Positions 36,029-43,751 of a DNA stretch of 64,000 bases are shown piece after piece. Each line of letters starts with the position of its first letter. The first letter of the stretch is position 1. Source of the DNA: Modestobacter sp. L9-4. Its GTDB lineage: Bacteria; Actinomycetota; Actinomycetes; Mycobacteriales; Geodermatophilaceae. Position numbers and translations under genes: made by a program. The stretch is from assembly GCF_019112525.1 (NCBI RefSeq), contig NZ_CP077800.1:248001-312000 (forward strand), given 5' to 3'. The notes beneath the pieces were generated by a model. It did no database searches, was not told the origin of the DNA, and saw nothing but the letters and a program-made list of their open reading frames with translations.

Positions 36029-36054
36029 GCCTGCGCGTCCCGGGACGCGCAGGC
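36029..36054 (+). terminator. Perfect 26-base palindrome after msrA
   Basis: Arms 36029-36041 and 36042-36054 are exact reverse complements with CCCGGG at the centre, 5 bases past the msrA stop. First of two stacked hairpins. Confidence 0.7.
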
Positions 36055-36071
36055 AGTTCGTGAGACCACCG

Positions 36072-36108
36072 TCGAGGGTGGACGTCCGCACCGGGCGTCC
36101 ACCCTCGA
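36072..36108. terminator. Second hairpin downstream of msrA
   Basis: Perfect 13-bp arms (36072-36084 and 36096-36108) with an 11-base loop. It lies between the converging msrA and hypothetical genes and can serve both. Confidence 0.7.
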
Positions 36109-36149
36109 TGCGTCTCCGGGCGGAACGGACGCCCTGGGGGCAGCGACCG

Positions 36150-36572
36150 TCAGCTGTCGCGGGGGGTGCAGACCCCGAGCGTGTGCGGACTCGTGGCCTC
36201 GGGGCACAGCGACACGATCCAGCCACCTGAGCCGTACGAGTCGGCGGTCTGGTCCGCCATCACCTCGAGGCCGCTGACGCCGGGGTGGTGCCGGTAGTAG
36301 ACGGGGACGGGGTCCCCCTCGGTCGTGTAGCCGACGACCTCGAGCTCGGCTCCCAGCCGCTCGGCCGCTGCGTCGAACAGACAGGCGGCACGGTCGGCGG
36401 GCACCTGCGAGGCACCGGTCCCGGGCCCCAGGTCGACCGAGCCGCAGGACGGGAGGTCACCGTCGCCACGTGGCGAGGTCCACGGCCACTCGACGGACGG
36501 GCCGATGACGACGGCCGCGATCGCCAGTCCCGCGAGCCCCATCGCAGCCGCCGCAGCTCGCCCCTGGTCCAC
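36150..36572 (-). CDS. Small membrane-anchored or exported protein, unknown
   Basis: A 140-residue protein with one hydrophobic segment (about 10-26) near the N-terminus, then an external domain with four cysteines (SCGSVD, AACLF, SLCPE, GVCTP) likely to form two disulfides. The pattern ADRAACLFDAAAERLGAEL followed by a Tyr-rich strand resembles small actinobacterial secreted proteins of unknown function. It has no lipobox. It faces msrA tail-to-tail across two hairpins. No function is proposed. Confidence 0.65.
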   Translation of the reverse strand: MDQGRAAAAAMGLAGLAIAAVVIGPSVEWPWTSPRGDGDLPSCGSVDLGPGTGASQVPADRAACLFDAAAERLGAELEVVGYTTEGDPVPVYYRHHPGVSGLEVMADQTADSYGSGGWIVSLCPEATSPHTLGVCTPRDS

Positions 36573-36700
36573 GGCGGCAAGGTAGCGGTCGCAGGCTCCG
36601 GCGGGCCCGCTGGCAGCACCACCGACACCGCCTCGTGACCAGCTGCGACGTACAGCGCGCCACGCGGCCGACCAGTGGACGGCGGAGTCGACCGAAGGAC

Positions 36701-36746
36701 GACCGACGCCCGGGACCCCACCGTGGCCGGGTCCCGGGCGTCGGTC
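36701..36746 (-). terminator. 18-bp hairpin ending the EthD operon
   Basis: Arms 36701-36718 and 36729-36746 pair perfectly around a 10-base loop, 3 bases past the stop of the EthD-like gene. The strongest hairpin seen in the window. Confidence 0.8.
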
Positions 36747-36749
36747 CCT

Positions 36750-37055
36750 TCAGTCCTGCTCGACGTCCGAGAACAGTCCGGTGACCGAGGTGCCGGTGGC
36801 GGCGAGCCCGCCGAACAGCGCGCCGGCCTCAGCGGTGGCCGTCGCCGCGGAGGCGTCGCCGTAGTCGTCGAAGTACAGGTCGAGCGTCCGGTGGGCAGGC
36901 GTCGGGGTGCCGTCCTCCTTCGGCCAGACCCGGGCCGACTCGACCCGCCGCACCCGCGCGAGCTGCCGCGCGGCGTCCAGCAGGGCCGGCCAGGCCGCCT
37001 CGAACGCGGGGACGTCGGTGGGGTTGCCGATGACGAGGGTGATCTTGGTGGGCAC
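36750..37055 (-). CDS. EthD-like / DUF dimeric alpha-beta barrel protein
   Basis: A 101-residue protein built like the EthD ferredoxin-like fold: KITLVIGNP strand, DVPAFEAAWPALLDAA helix, ESARVWPKED strand and LYFDDYGDASAA helix, ending with a GLFSDVEQD tail. EthD-type proteins assist oxidative or polyketide-type reactions, and many are uncharacterised. GTG 37055 has AGGAG 5 bases upstream. Last gene of a minus-strand operon with the disulfide oxidoreductase and a membrane protein. Confidence 0.75.
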   Translation of the reverse strand: MPTKITLVIGNPTDVPAFEAAWPALLDAARQLARVRRVESARVWPKEDGTPTPAHRTLDLYFDDYGDASAATATAEAGALFGGLAATGTSVTGLFSDVEQD

Positions 37056-37063
37056 GGGGACTC

Positions 37064-38545
37064 CTAGGCGTCGACGAGTGTGGTGGTGGGCTGCCGCGCG
37101 GGGCCCGGCTGCGGCCTGCCCGCGGTCTCCAGCAGGCGGAGCCAGACCTCGCTGACCGTCGGGTAGGCGGGCACGGCGTGCCAGAGTCGCTCGAGGGGCA
37201 CCTCTCCGGCGATGGCGATGGTGGCGGCGTGGACGAGCTCCGTGACGTCCGGGCCGACGGCGGTGAACCCGACGACGGTGCCCGCCTGCTCGTCGATGAG
37301 CAGACTCGCCCGCCCTGCGTACCCGTCGGCGTGCAGCGCCGCGCCGGCCACGGCACCGAGGTCGTACTCGACCGTGCGCACCTGACGCCCGGCCTCCCGG
37401 GCCGCCCGGACGGTGAGGCCGACGGCGGCGACCTCGGGGTCGGTGAAGACCACCTGCGGCACGGCCCGCTCGTCGGCGGTGACGGCGTGACGGCCCCACG
37501 GGGTGAGGTCGACGGGCAGGCCGGCGGCCCGGGCGGCGATGGCGTCACCCAGGGCACGGGCCTGGTACTTGCCCTGGTGGGTGAGCAGCGCGCGCCGGTT
37601 CACGTCGCCGGCCGCGTACAGCCACGTCCCGGTCCCGGCGTCACCGCCGACGACCCGCAGGCCCTCGTCGACGGCGAGCCAGTCCCCGGGCGTCAGGCCG
37701 ACCGAGTCCAGGCCGAGGTCGGCGGTGTTGGGCCGGCGTCCGGTCGCGACGAGCAACTCGTCGGCGACGACGGTGCCGCCGTCGGCCAGCGTGATGACCA
37801 CGGGGCCCTCACCGTCGCGGCTGACCCGGGTCGGCTCTGCGCCGACCCGGACGTCGACACCCGCGGCACGCAGGGACGCCACGACGTGGTCGGCGGCGAA
37901 CGGTTCCACGTTCGGCAGCACCCCGTCCCGGGCGATGAGGGTGACAGCCGCACCGAGGGCGCTGTAGACGGTGGCCATCTCACTCCCGACGACCCCACCC
38001 CCGATGACCGCCAGCCGCTCCGGGACGTCGCTGGCAGCGACGGCCTCGCGGCTGGTCCACGCCCGCGCCTCGGACAACCCCGGGATCGGCGGCACGGCCG
38101 CGGTGCTGCCGGTGGTGATCACCACCGCGTGCCGGGCGGTCAGGGTGTGGACCGCGCCGTCCGGGGCGGTGACCGCGACCGTGCGGGGCCCGGTGAGGCG
38201 CCCGTGCCCGCGGACCAGGTCGATCCCGGCGGAGTCGAGCCAGTCGACCTGGCCGTCGTCGTGCCAGTGCGCGGCGAAGCGGTCCCTGCGGGCCAGCACG
38301 GCGGCCACGTCCAGCTCGCCGGTGACCGCGGCGGCGGCGCCGGGCACCTGCCGGGCGGCGCGCAGTGCAGCGACGTCCCGCAGGAGCGCCTTGGTGGGCA
38401 TGCACGCCCAGTAGGAGCACTCGCCACCGACCAGTTCGCGCTCGACGATCGTCACGCTGAGCCCGCCCTGCACGGCTCGGTCCGCCACGTTCTCCCCCAC
38501 CGGACCGGCCCCGATCACGATGACGTCGACGCTGGTGGCGGTCAT
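37064..38545 (-). CDS. FAD-dependent disulfide oxidoreductase (dihydrolipoamide/mycothione reductase-like)
   Basis: A 493-residue class I pyridine-nucleotide disulfide oxidoreductase. FAD motif VIGAGPVGEN (10-19), redox cysteine pair C43-x4-C48 in GECSYWACMPTK, NAD(P) fold VIGGGVVGSEMA and YAAGDVN are intact. The C-terminal active-site segment reads HAVPAYPTVSE where lipoamide and mycothione reductases have HPHPT, so the catalytic base His seems to be Tyr, as in some MerA-like relatives. The substrate is therefore uncertain: a small disulfide, metal or quinone. Its ATG overlaps the stop of the membrane-protein gene. The operon faces a TetR gene across a strong palindrome. Confidence 0.87.
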   Translation of the reverse strand: MTATSVDVIVIGAGPVGENVADRAVQGGLSVTIVERELVGGECSYWACMPTKALLRDVAALRAARQVPGAAAAVTGELDVAAVLARRDRFAAHWHDDGQVDWLDSAGIDLVRGHGRLTGPRTVAVTAPDGAVHTLTARHAVVITTGSTAAVPPIPGLSEARAWTSREAVAASDVPERLAVIGGGVVGSEMATVYSALGAAVTLIARDGVLPNVEPFAADHVVASLRAAGVDVRVGAEPTRVSRDGEGPVVITLADGGTVVADELLVATGRRPNTADLGLDSVGLTPGDWLAVDEGLRVVGGDAGTGTWLYAAGDVNRRALLTHQGKYQARALGDAIAARAAGLPVDLTPWGRHAVTADERAVPQVVFTDPEVAAVGLTVRAAREAGRQVRTVEYDLGAVAGAALHADGYAGRASLLIDEQAGTVVGFTAVGPDVTELVHAATIAIAGEVPLERLWHAVPAYPTVSEVWLRLLETAGRPQPGPARQPTTTLVDA

Positions 38546-39129
38546 CGGACGACCTGCGCGCTGCGGTGCAGACGGACGGCGGAGACGAGGAAGAAGAGGC
38601 CGCCCAGGGTCGCGTAGCCGGCGAGGGAGCCCAGCGACGCGGAGTCCGAGCCGGCCTGGGCGAGGAACGAGCCACCGGCGAGGACGGAGATGCCGCCGCT
38701 GAGGACCTGGGCCCACTGGCCGCCGAGACCACGGCGCCGCACGGCGACGACGAGCTGCACGATCCCGGCGGTGACCGCCCAGGCACCCCACACCCGCAGG
38801 ACGGCGGCCAGGTCGGACCCGACGGCGAACGCCAGGCCGACGGCGGCCAGCAGGCTCAGCGCCGCGTTGACGTACAGCGCCGCAGGGCGGGAGGCCCGGC
38901 CGGAGCGCAGGTCGACGAGGGCTGCGGCCAGGTCGACCAGCGGGTACAGCACCAGCAGGACGACGGTGACGGCGCGGACCGGGGTGATCGAGTCGAGGGT
39001 CGAGGCGGTCACCAGGAGCAGTACGGCCCAGACGACCGCGAAGACGCCGCGGGCGGTGTAGACGGTCTGCAGGACGGGGGCGAGCGGGGCGGGTGTGCCG
39101 GTGGCGGCTGAGCCGGTGGCGGTGGTCAT
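38542..39129 (-). CDS. Membrane protein with about six helices (DUF308/HdeD-like)
   Basis: A 195-residue integral membrane protein with hydrophobic helices at roughly 25-45, 50-75, 90-110, 115-135, 140-160 and 165-185. The repeat-like arrangement resembles HdeD/DUF308 proteins. The ATG at 39129 has a GAAGAGAG site. It is the first gene of the operon and overlaps the disulfide oxidoreductase by 4 bases. Repressed, most likely, by the divergent TetR. The pairing with a redox enzyme suggests a stress or detoxification function, inferred only from context. Confidence 0.78.
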   Translation of the reverse strand: MTTATGSAATGTPAPLAPVLQTVYTARGVFAVVWAVLLLVTASTLDSITPVRAVTVVLLVLYPLVDLAAALVDLRSGRASRPAALYVNAALSLLAAVGLAFAVGSDLAAVLRVWGAWAVTAGIVQLVVAVRRRGLGGQWAQVLSGGISVLAGGSFLAQAGSDSASLGSLAGYATLGGLFFLVSAVRLHRSAQVVR

Positions 39130-39161
39130 GGCGGTCTCTCTTCGGAGTGGACGAGTGGTCG

Positions 39162-39193
39162 GACAGGTAGACTGACTAGTCACTCTACCTGTC
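39162..39193. promoter_or_regulatory. Near-perfect 32-bp palindrome, TetR operator
   Basis: GACAGGTAGA (39162-39171) and TCTACCTGTC (39184-39193) flank TGACTAGTCA (39173-39182). Only the symmetric positions 39172 and 39183 fail to pair. It lies 32 bases before the membrane-protein start and 54 bases before the tetR start, so one site could control both genes. Confidence 0.85.
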
Positions 39194-39247
39194 GGCAACG
39201 TACTGCCCCGACAGCGGGACCACAAGGGTGAGGAGAGAGGGACACCT

Positions 39248-39832
39248 ATGCTCGGGACCGTGACCAGCCCCGTCCGCGACCGTCTGCTCGAGGCGGCGAG
39301 CGAGCTGTTCTACGCACAGGGGCTGCGCGCCGTGAGCGTGGACAAGGTCATCGACCGCGCCGCCACGACGAAGGTCACCTTCTACCGGCACTTCAAGAGC
39401 AAGGACGACCTGGTCGTCGGCTACCTGGAGCGCACCGCTGCCCGCGAGCGCGCGGGCATCGGGGCGGCCGTCGACGCGGGCGCCGGCGACGTCGACGCCG
39501 CACTGCGGTCGATCTCCGAGCTGCTCGGTGGGATGGCCTGCAGCCCGGGCTTCCGGGGGTGTGCGTTCATCAACGCCGCCGCCGAGTACCCCGACGCCGA
39601 CAGCCCGGTCCGCCGGGTCGTCGACGCCCACCGCCACTGGTACCGCGAGACGTTCGCGCGCCTGGTCGCCCCGTTGACCCCGGCGGACCCCGCGGCCGTG
39701 GCCGACGACCTGCTCCTGCTCCGCGACGGCGCCATGGTCGCGGGCTACCTCGACCACTCCCCCACCGTCGCCGGCTCGTTCCTCCGGAGCAGCCGCGCGG
39801 TCGTCGGCCTGGACACCCCGCCGGCCGGCTGA
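39248..39832 (+). CDS. TetR family transcriptional regulator
   Basis: A 194-residue repressor. The helix-turn-helix (about 8-55) carries AVSVDKVIDRAATTKVTFYRHFKSKDDL, a classic TetR recognition helix and turn into helix 4. The C-terminal domain contains GMACSPGFRGCAFINAAAEYPD, a Cys/Phe-rich pocket seen in TetR regulators of oxidoreductase operons. The two cysteines (SPGFRGC) might act in redox sensing. ATG 39248 has AGAGGGA 5 bases upstream. It almost certainly represses itself and the divergent operon at the 39162-39193 palindrome. Confidence 0.9.
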   Translation: MLGTVTSPVRDRLLEAASELFYAQGLRAVSVDKVIDRAATTKVTFYRHFKSKDDLVVGYLERTAARERAGIGAAVDAGAGDVDAALRSISELLGGMACSPGFRGCAFINAAAEYPDADSPVRRVVDAHRHWYRETFARLVAPLTPADPAAVADDLLLLRDGAMVAGYLDHSPTVAGSFLRSSRAVVGLDTPPAG

Positions 39833-39865
39833 TCCCGCCGTCCCGGACGAGCGGCCTCGCCGCGG

Positions 39866-40306
39866 TCAGTCCGCGGCGCGCCCACCCGGGCCGAGGAGCG
39901 CCAGCAACGCCCGCTGCCCCGCCTCGTCGAGGCCGGCGGCGCGCAGGCCGTCCCGCAGGATCGCGTGCACCCGTTCGCGTGCCTCGCGGCCGGCGTCGGT
40001 GAGCGCCAGGGCCCGCACCCGCCGGTCGGCCGGGTCCTCGACCCGGGTCACCAGGCCGCGCTCGGCGAGCCGGTCGGCCAGGAAGGTCACGTTCGACGGG
40101 TCGCAGTGCAGCCGCTCGGCCACCACCCGGCGGGACACCGGCGCCGCGTCCGGGTCCAGCGCCCACAGCGCGTCGGCCAGCGGGTCGGTGAGGTCGAGGT
40201 CCTGCAGCCCCTGGGTCACGGCGGCGCGCAGCTGCGCAGCCAGCTCGAAGACCGCGGCCACGACCCGGCTGGCGATGGCCCCGTCGTCGAGCGGGACGTC
40301 GGACAT
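39866..40306 (-). CDS. MarR family transcriptional regulator
   Basis: A 146-residue dimeric winged-helix repressor. The recognition region RRVVAERLHCDPSNVTFLADRL and the wing EDPADRRVRALALTDAGRE are diagnostic. The N- and C-terminal helices form the dimer. Divergent from the LpqC-like esterase gene with 52 bases between starts. Two copies of GTGAA-N3-TTCAC lie in that space, one of them over the esterase start, giving a clear local target. The inducer is probably a small phenolic or fatty compound (inference from the family). Confidence 0.88.
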   Translation of the reverse strand: MSDVPLDDGAIASRVVAAVFELAAQLRAAVTQGLQDLDLTDPLADALWALDPDAAPVSRRVVAERLHCDPSNVTFLADRLAERGLVTRVEDPADRRVRALALTDAGREARERVHAILRDGLRAAGLDEAGQRALLALLGPGGRAAD

Positions 40307-40330
40307 GCCGCGAGTCTAGAGCTGGACAAC

Positions 40331-40343
40331 GTGAACCATTCAC
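40331..40343. promoter_or_regulatory. MarR operator copy 1, GTGAA-N3-TTCAC
   Basis: A perfect palindrome with one extra flanking C/G pair (40330 and 40344) between the divergent marR and esterase genes. Same half-sites and spacing as copy 2, 28 bases away. Confidence 0.65.
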
Positions 40344-40358
40344 GCTCACGATGGATGC

Positions 40359-40371
40359 GTGAAGACTTCAC
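40359..40371. promoter_or_regulatory. MarR operator copy 2, GTGAA-N3-TTCAC, over the esterase start codon
   Basis: GTGAAGACTTCAC is palindromic and begins exactly at the GTG start of the esterase gene. A repressor bound here would sit at the transcription start if the message is leaderless. Confidence 0.6.
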
Positions 40372-41231
40372 CCGTTGTGACCGTGACCGTCGACGAGCAG
40401 CACCTGGACCTCGACGGGCGGCGCCGCACCCACCGCGTCGTCCGGCCGGCGGACCCAGCTCCGGACGCCGTCCTCGTGCTCGCGCTGCACGGCTCCAACC
40501 AGGACGGCGCGAAGCTGCGCCGGTCCAGCGGCGGCACGTTCGACGCGCTCGCCGCCGACCACGGTGCGGTCGTCGTCTACCCCGACGCCCACGGCGGGCT
40601 GTGGAACGACGCCCGGCGCAGCATCCCCGGCCGGGCCCGGGCCGAGGGCGTCGACGACGTCGGCTTCCTCACCGCCGTCCTGGACCAGGTCGCCGACCGG
40701 TACGGGCTGGCCGACCGGCGCGCGGTCGTCGCCGGGTACTCCAACGGCGGTCAGATGGCGCTGCGGCTGCTGTTCCAGACCAGCGGCCGGCTGCGCGGCG
40801 TCGTCCTCTTCGGCGCCGCGCTGCCCACCCCGGACGACCTGGTGGTCGAGGACCGGGGCGACCGGGTGCCGATCACCGTCGTCCAGGGGACGAAGGACCC
40901 GATCGTGCCGTTCGCCGGTGGCACGGTGAGCCTGTTCGGCTTCCGCCCCCGCGGCACCGTGCTGCCCGCGCCGGAGTCCGCCCGCCGCCTCGCCCGGCGC
41001 AACGGCGCGGACGACGAGCCGGTGACCTCCGAGCTCCCGGGGCGCACCGCGCGGACGACGGTCAGCGTGACGCGGTACGGAGGCGCGGCGCCGGTGACGC
41101 TCTACACCGTCGAGGGCGGCGGGCACGTCGTCCCGAACCGCACCACGCGGGCGATCCCGCTGCTCGGCCGCACGACGCGGACCGTCGACGGCGGCGAGCT
41201 GGTCTGGGAACTCGTCGAGGGCGCCCACTGA
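40359..41231 (+). CDS. LpqC / PHB-depolymerase-like alpha/beta hydrolase
   Basis: A 290-residue esterase of the CE1/poly(3-hydroxybutyrate) depolymerase type. The nucleophile elbow GYSNGGQMA has the GxSxG pattern (Ser about 129). The oxyanion strand is LALHGSNQDGAKLRRSSG, the acid region is GTKDPIVPFAGG, and the His lies in EGGGHVVPNRT near 256. No signal peptide is seen, so it should be cytosolic, unlike secreted depolymerases. The GTG start has no ribosome site and is covered by a palindrome, suggesting a leaderless MarR-repressed transcript. Substrate: feruloyl- or hydroxyacyl-esters are possible. Confidence 0.85.
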   Translation: MKTSPVVTVTVDEQHLDLDGRRRTHRVVRPADPAPDAVLVLALHGSNQDGAKLRRSSGGTFDALAADHGAVVVYPDAHGGLWNDARRSIPGRARAEGVDDVGFLTAVLDQVADRYGLADRRAVVAGYSNGGQMALRLLFQTSGRLRGVVLFGAALPTPDDLVVEDRGDRVPITVVQGTKDPIVPFAGGTVSLFGFRPRGTVLPAPESARRLARRNGADDEPVTSELPGRTARTTVSVTRYGGAAPVTLYTVEGGGHVVPNRTTRAIPLLGRTTRTVDGGELVWELVEGAH

Positions 41232-41304
41232 CCGCACGGTCCGGCCGGTGCAGGAGTCGGAACCCGGTTGTGGCCGGCGCCGCCATCCGGGGAGGCTGCG
41301 CGGC

Positions 41305-42039
41305 ATGACCGCCTTCGACCCCGCCGCCAGCTTCGGACCCGACATCGCGGCCCGCTACGACGACGAGCACCGGCTGGGCGACGAGGCGGAGACGGTCGCG
41401 CTGCTCGCCGAGCTGTGCGCCGGACGTCCCGCGCTGGAGTTCGCCGTCGGCACCGGCCGCATCGCGCTGCCGCTTGCCCAGCGGACGTCCCGGGTCGACG
41501 GGATCGAGCTGTCGCCGGCGATGGCGGAGCAGTTGCGGGCCAAGCCAGGCTCGGACGCGATCTCGGTCACCCTCGGCGACATGGCGACCACCCGGCTGCC
41601 GGACAGGTACGGGGTCGTCTACCTGGTCTTCAACACGATCTTCAACATCGTGACCCAGGACGGGCAGGTGCAGTGCTTCGAGAACGCCCGGGCCCACCTG
41701 GCGGACGGCGGGGTGTTCGTGGTCGAGACGGCGGTCCCGACGGCGTGGACGCACGCGGCGAGCTACGTCCGGCCGGAGCAGGTCGACCCCGGACGGGTCA
41801 CGCTCGACGTCTGCAGCTACGACCCGGTGACCCAGCTGTTCCGGGAGAACCACGTCGAGGTCTCCGGCGACGGCATCCGGTTCAGCCCCATCGAGTGCCG
41901 CCTGGCCGGCACCGGTGAACTGGACCTCATGGCCAGGATCGCCGGGCTCACCCTCCTGCACCGGTGGGGCGGCTGGACGAGGGAACCGTTCACCGCGAGC
42001 AGCGTCCGGCACGTGAGCGTCTACGTCGTGGCCGGCTGA
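41305..42039 (+). CDS. SAM-dependent methyltransferase (class I)
   Basis: A 244-residue Rossmann-fold methyltransferase. Motif I EFAVGTGRIALPL (about 47-59) binds SAM, then VDGIELSPAMAEQL (motif II acidic loop), LGDMATTRLPDRYGVVYLVFNTIFNI (post-I and motif IV) and GGVFVVET (motif VI). Acceptor unknown; the family includes small-molecule O- and N-methyltransferases. ATG 41305 has GGAGG 9 bases upstream. It is separated by 73 bases from the esterase and faces the flippase-like gene tail-to-tail, so it is probably on its own. Confidence 0.86.
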   Translation: MTAFDPAASFGPDIAARYDDEHRLGDEAETVALLAELCAGRPALEFAVGTGRIALPLAQRTSRVDGIELSPAMAEQLRAKPGSDAISVTLGDMATTRLPDRYGVVYLVFNTIFNIVTQDGQVQCFENARAHLADGGVFVVETAVPTAWTHAASYVRPEQVDPGRVTLDVCSYDPVTQLFRENHVEVSGDGIRFSPIECRLAGTGELDLMARIAGLTLLHRWGGWTREPFTASSVRHVSVYVVAG

Positions 42040-42049
42040 CCCGTCCGGT

Positions 42050-43198
42050 TCAGTGCGGCTGGTGCTCGGCGGCGGGCACCGGACGCGGGCTGATGACCAG
42101 GCACAGCGCGCCGATCGCGGCCGGCAGCCAGAGGCTCACCAGCCGGTAGACCACCACCGCGGGCACCGCCTGGCTGGCCGGCATGCCGGCGGCCACGAGC
42201 GCCGAGGCCAGCGTCGCCTCCACCACGCCGATGCCGCCGGGGGTCAGCCGCACGGAGGTGGCCAGCGCGCCGGCCGCCCAGGCCAGCAGCAGCCCCTGCC
42301 ACGGCACCGGCGCACCCACGGCGACCACGGCCAGCGCGAGGCTGCCGGCGTCGAGCACCCAGTTGCCCAGCGAGAACAGGGCCGCGCCGACACCGCCGCG
42401 GGTGCTGAGCCGGTAGGACCCGAGCGAGGCGAGCAGGTCGACGATCTTCGCGGCGACGTCCTTGCGGCGCAGCGCGGGGACCCAGCGGCCCAGCAGCTTC
42501 GCGCCGCGGCCGAGCACCCGGCCCACGACCTCCCGGGTCGCGTCGTGCCGGATGGCCAGCACCACGGCCAGGACGGGCAGGGCGCCGGCGGCGGAGGCCG
42601 CGAAGGCACCCAGCGCCCCCGCCGTGGAGCCGGTCACCGCCAGGCCGAGGGCGATGACGGCGGCCAGGGTCACCGTCGAGGAGATCCCCGACATGGCCAG
42701 CACCCAGCCGACCAGCGCGGTGCTGTTGCCCAGGTCGTGCCAGCGCCGGTAGGTGTACGCGGCACTGGCCGCGGCGCCGGCGACGGGGAGTCCGAGGGAG
42801 ATGCCGTTGGCGGCGTAGGTGGTGCCGGTCAGCGCCCGCAGGTCACCGTGCCCGCCCCCGGCGCGCAGCAGCAGCCGGTGCAGCAGCGCCACGCACTGGA
42901 ACGACGCGATCTGGACGACGGCACTGGCCAGCACCCACTGCCACCGCACGCCGACCAGCTCGGAGACCCAGCCGGCGACCCGGTCGTGGTTGACGATGCC
43001 CGCGGTGACCAGCGCGGCGAGCAGGACGAGGGTGACCACCGGCCGCACCGCCCGGCGCCAGCCGCGGGACCGCCCGGCAGGGGCGACCGCACCGGCGGTC
43101 TCCGCCGGCACGGGTGAGTCCACCCCCTCATCCTCCCCGACGCCGGCGGCTCCCACGCTCGCGCGGACGGGTGAACCGCTGTCGGACAGGTCACGCAC
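42050..43198 (-). CDS. Lysylphosphatidylglycerol synthase TM-region / flippase-like membrane protein
   Basis: A 382-residue integral membrane protein of the UPF0104/YbhN (LPG_synthase_TM) family. About eight helices follow a 45-residue polar N-terminus. The conserved C-terminal motif SVRLTPGGIGVVEATLAS (about 318-335) is the family hallmark. The catalytic GNAT-like domain of MprF is absent, so it is the stand-alone flippase-type version, whose cargo is unknown. The GTG start lies inside the last codons of the mug gene (8-base overlap), so the two are transcribed together. An internal GTG at codon 27 is an alternative start. Confidence 0.85.
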   Translation of the reverse strand: MRDLSDSGSPVRASVGAAGVGEDEGVDSPVPAETAGAVAPAGRSRGWRRAVRPVVTLVLLAALVTAGIVNHDRVAGWVSELVGVRWQWVLASAVVQIASFQCVALLHRLLLRAGGGHGDLRALTGTTYAANGISLGLPVAGAAASAAYTYRRWHDLGNSTALVGWVLAMSGISSTVTLAAVIALGLAVTGSTAGALGAFAASAAGALPVLAVVLAIRHDATREVVGRVLGRGAKLLGRWVPALRRKDVAAKIVDLLASLGSYRLSTRGGVGAALFSLGNWVLDAGSLALAVVAVGAPVPWQGLLLAWAAGALATSVRLTPGGIGVVEATLASALVAAGMPASQAVPAVVVYRLVSLWLPAAIGALCLVISPRPVPAAEHQPH

Positions 43199-43703
43199 GG
43201 TCGGTCCGCAGCTGGGCGTAGAGCCGGGCCAGGTCGGGCAGCTGGTGGTGGGCGTTGAGCCCGCTGGGGTTGGGCGCCACCCAGGTGTCGACGCCGCCGA
43301 TCCGCTCCGGCTGCCGTCCGAGCACCGCCTTCGGCCGCTCGAACGCCCAGCGCCAGGCGGTCACCCCGAGGACGGCGAGCACCCGCGGGCGGTACCGGGC
43401 GACCAGCGCGGCCAGCGCGTCACCGCCGTCCCGGAGCTCCTCGCGGCTGAGCTCGGCCGCCGTCCGGGTGGGGCGGTCGACGAGGTTGGTGACGCCGAGG
43501 CCGAAGGTGACCAGCTCGGCGTCCTCGTCGGGGGCGAGCCGGCGCGGGGTGAGCCCGGCCAGGTGCAGCGCGGGCCAGAAGCGGTTGCCCGGCCGGGCGA
43601 AGTGGTGGCCGGTCTCGGCCGAGCGCAGCGAGGGGTTGATCCCGCAGAAGAGCACGTCGAGGTCGGGGCCGACCACGTCGGGCACGGGCTTGGCACCGGT
43701 CAC
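43191..43703 (-). CDS. mug: G/U mismatch-specific DNA glycosylase (Mug/TDG family)
   Basis: A 170-residue DNA repair glycosylase that removes uracil or damaged bases opposite guanine. VLFCGINPSLRSAE (the GINP motif with the catalytic Asn, about residue 20) and the insertion-loop motif NPSGLNAHH (about 144) are the two family signatures. PGNRFWPALHLAGLTP is also typical. The GTG at 43703 gives the usual N-terminus; a GTG two codons upstream is possible. It overlaps the flippase-like gene by 8 bases and is divergent from the M20 peptidase gene with 48 bases between. Confidence 0.92.
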   Translation of the reverse strand: MTGAKPVPDVVGPDLDVLFCGINPSLRSAETGHHFARPGNRFWPALHLAGLTPRRLAPDEDAELVTFGLGVTNLVDRPTRTAAELSREELRDGGDALAALVARYRPRVLAVLGVTAWRWAFERPKAVLGRQPERIGGVDTWVAPNPSGLNAHHQLPDLARLYAQLRTDRA

Positions 43704-43751
43704 GGCCACCAGTGTGCTGCGCGGCCCGGACGGTCCCGGTAGACACGTCCC

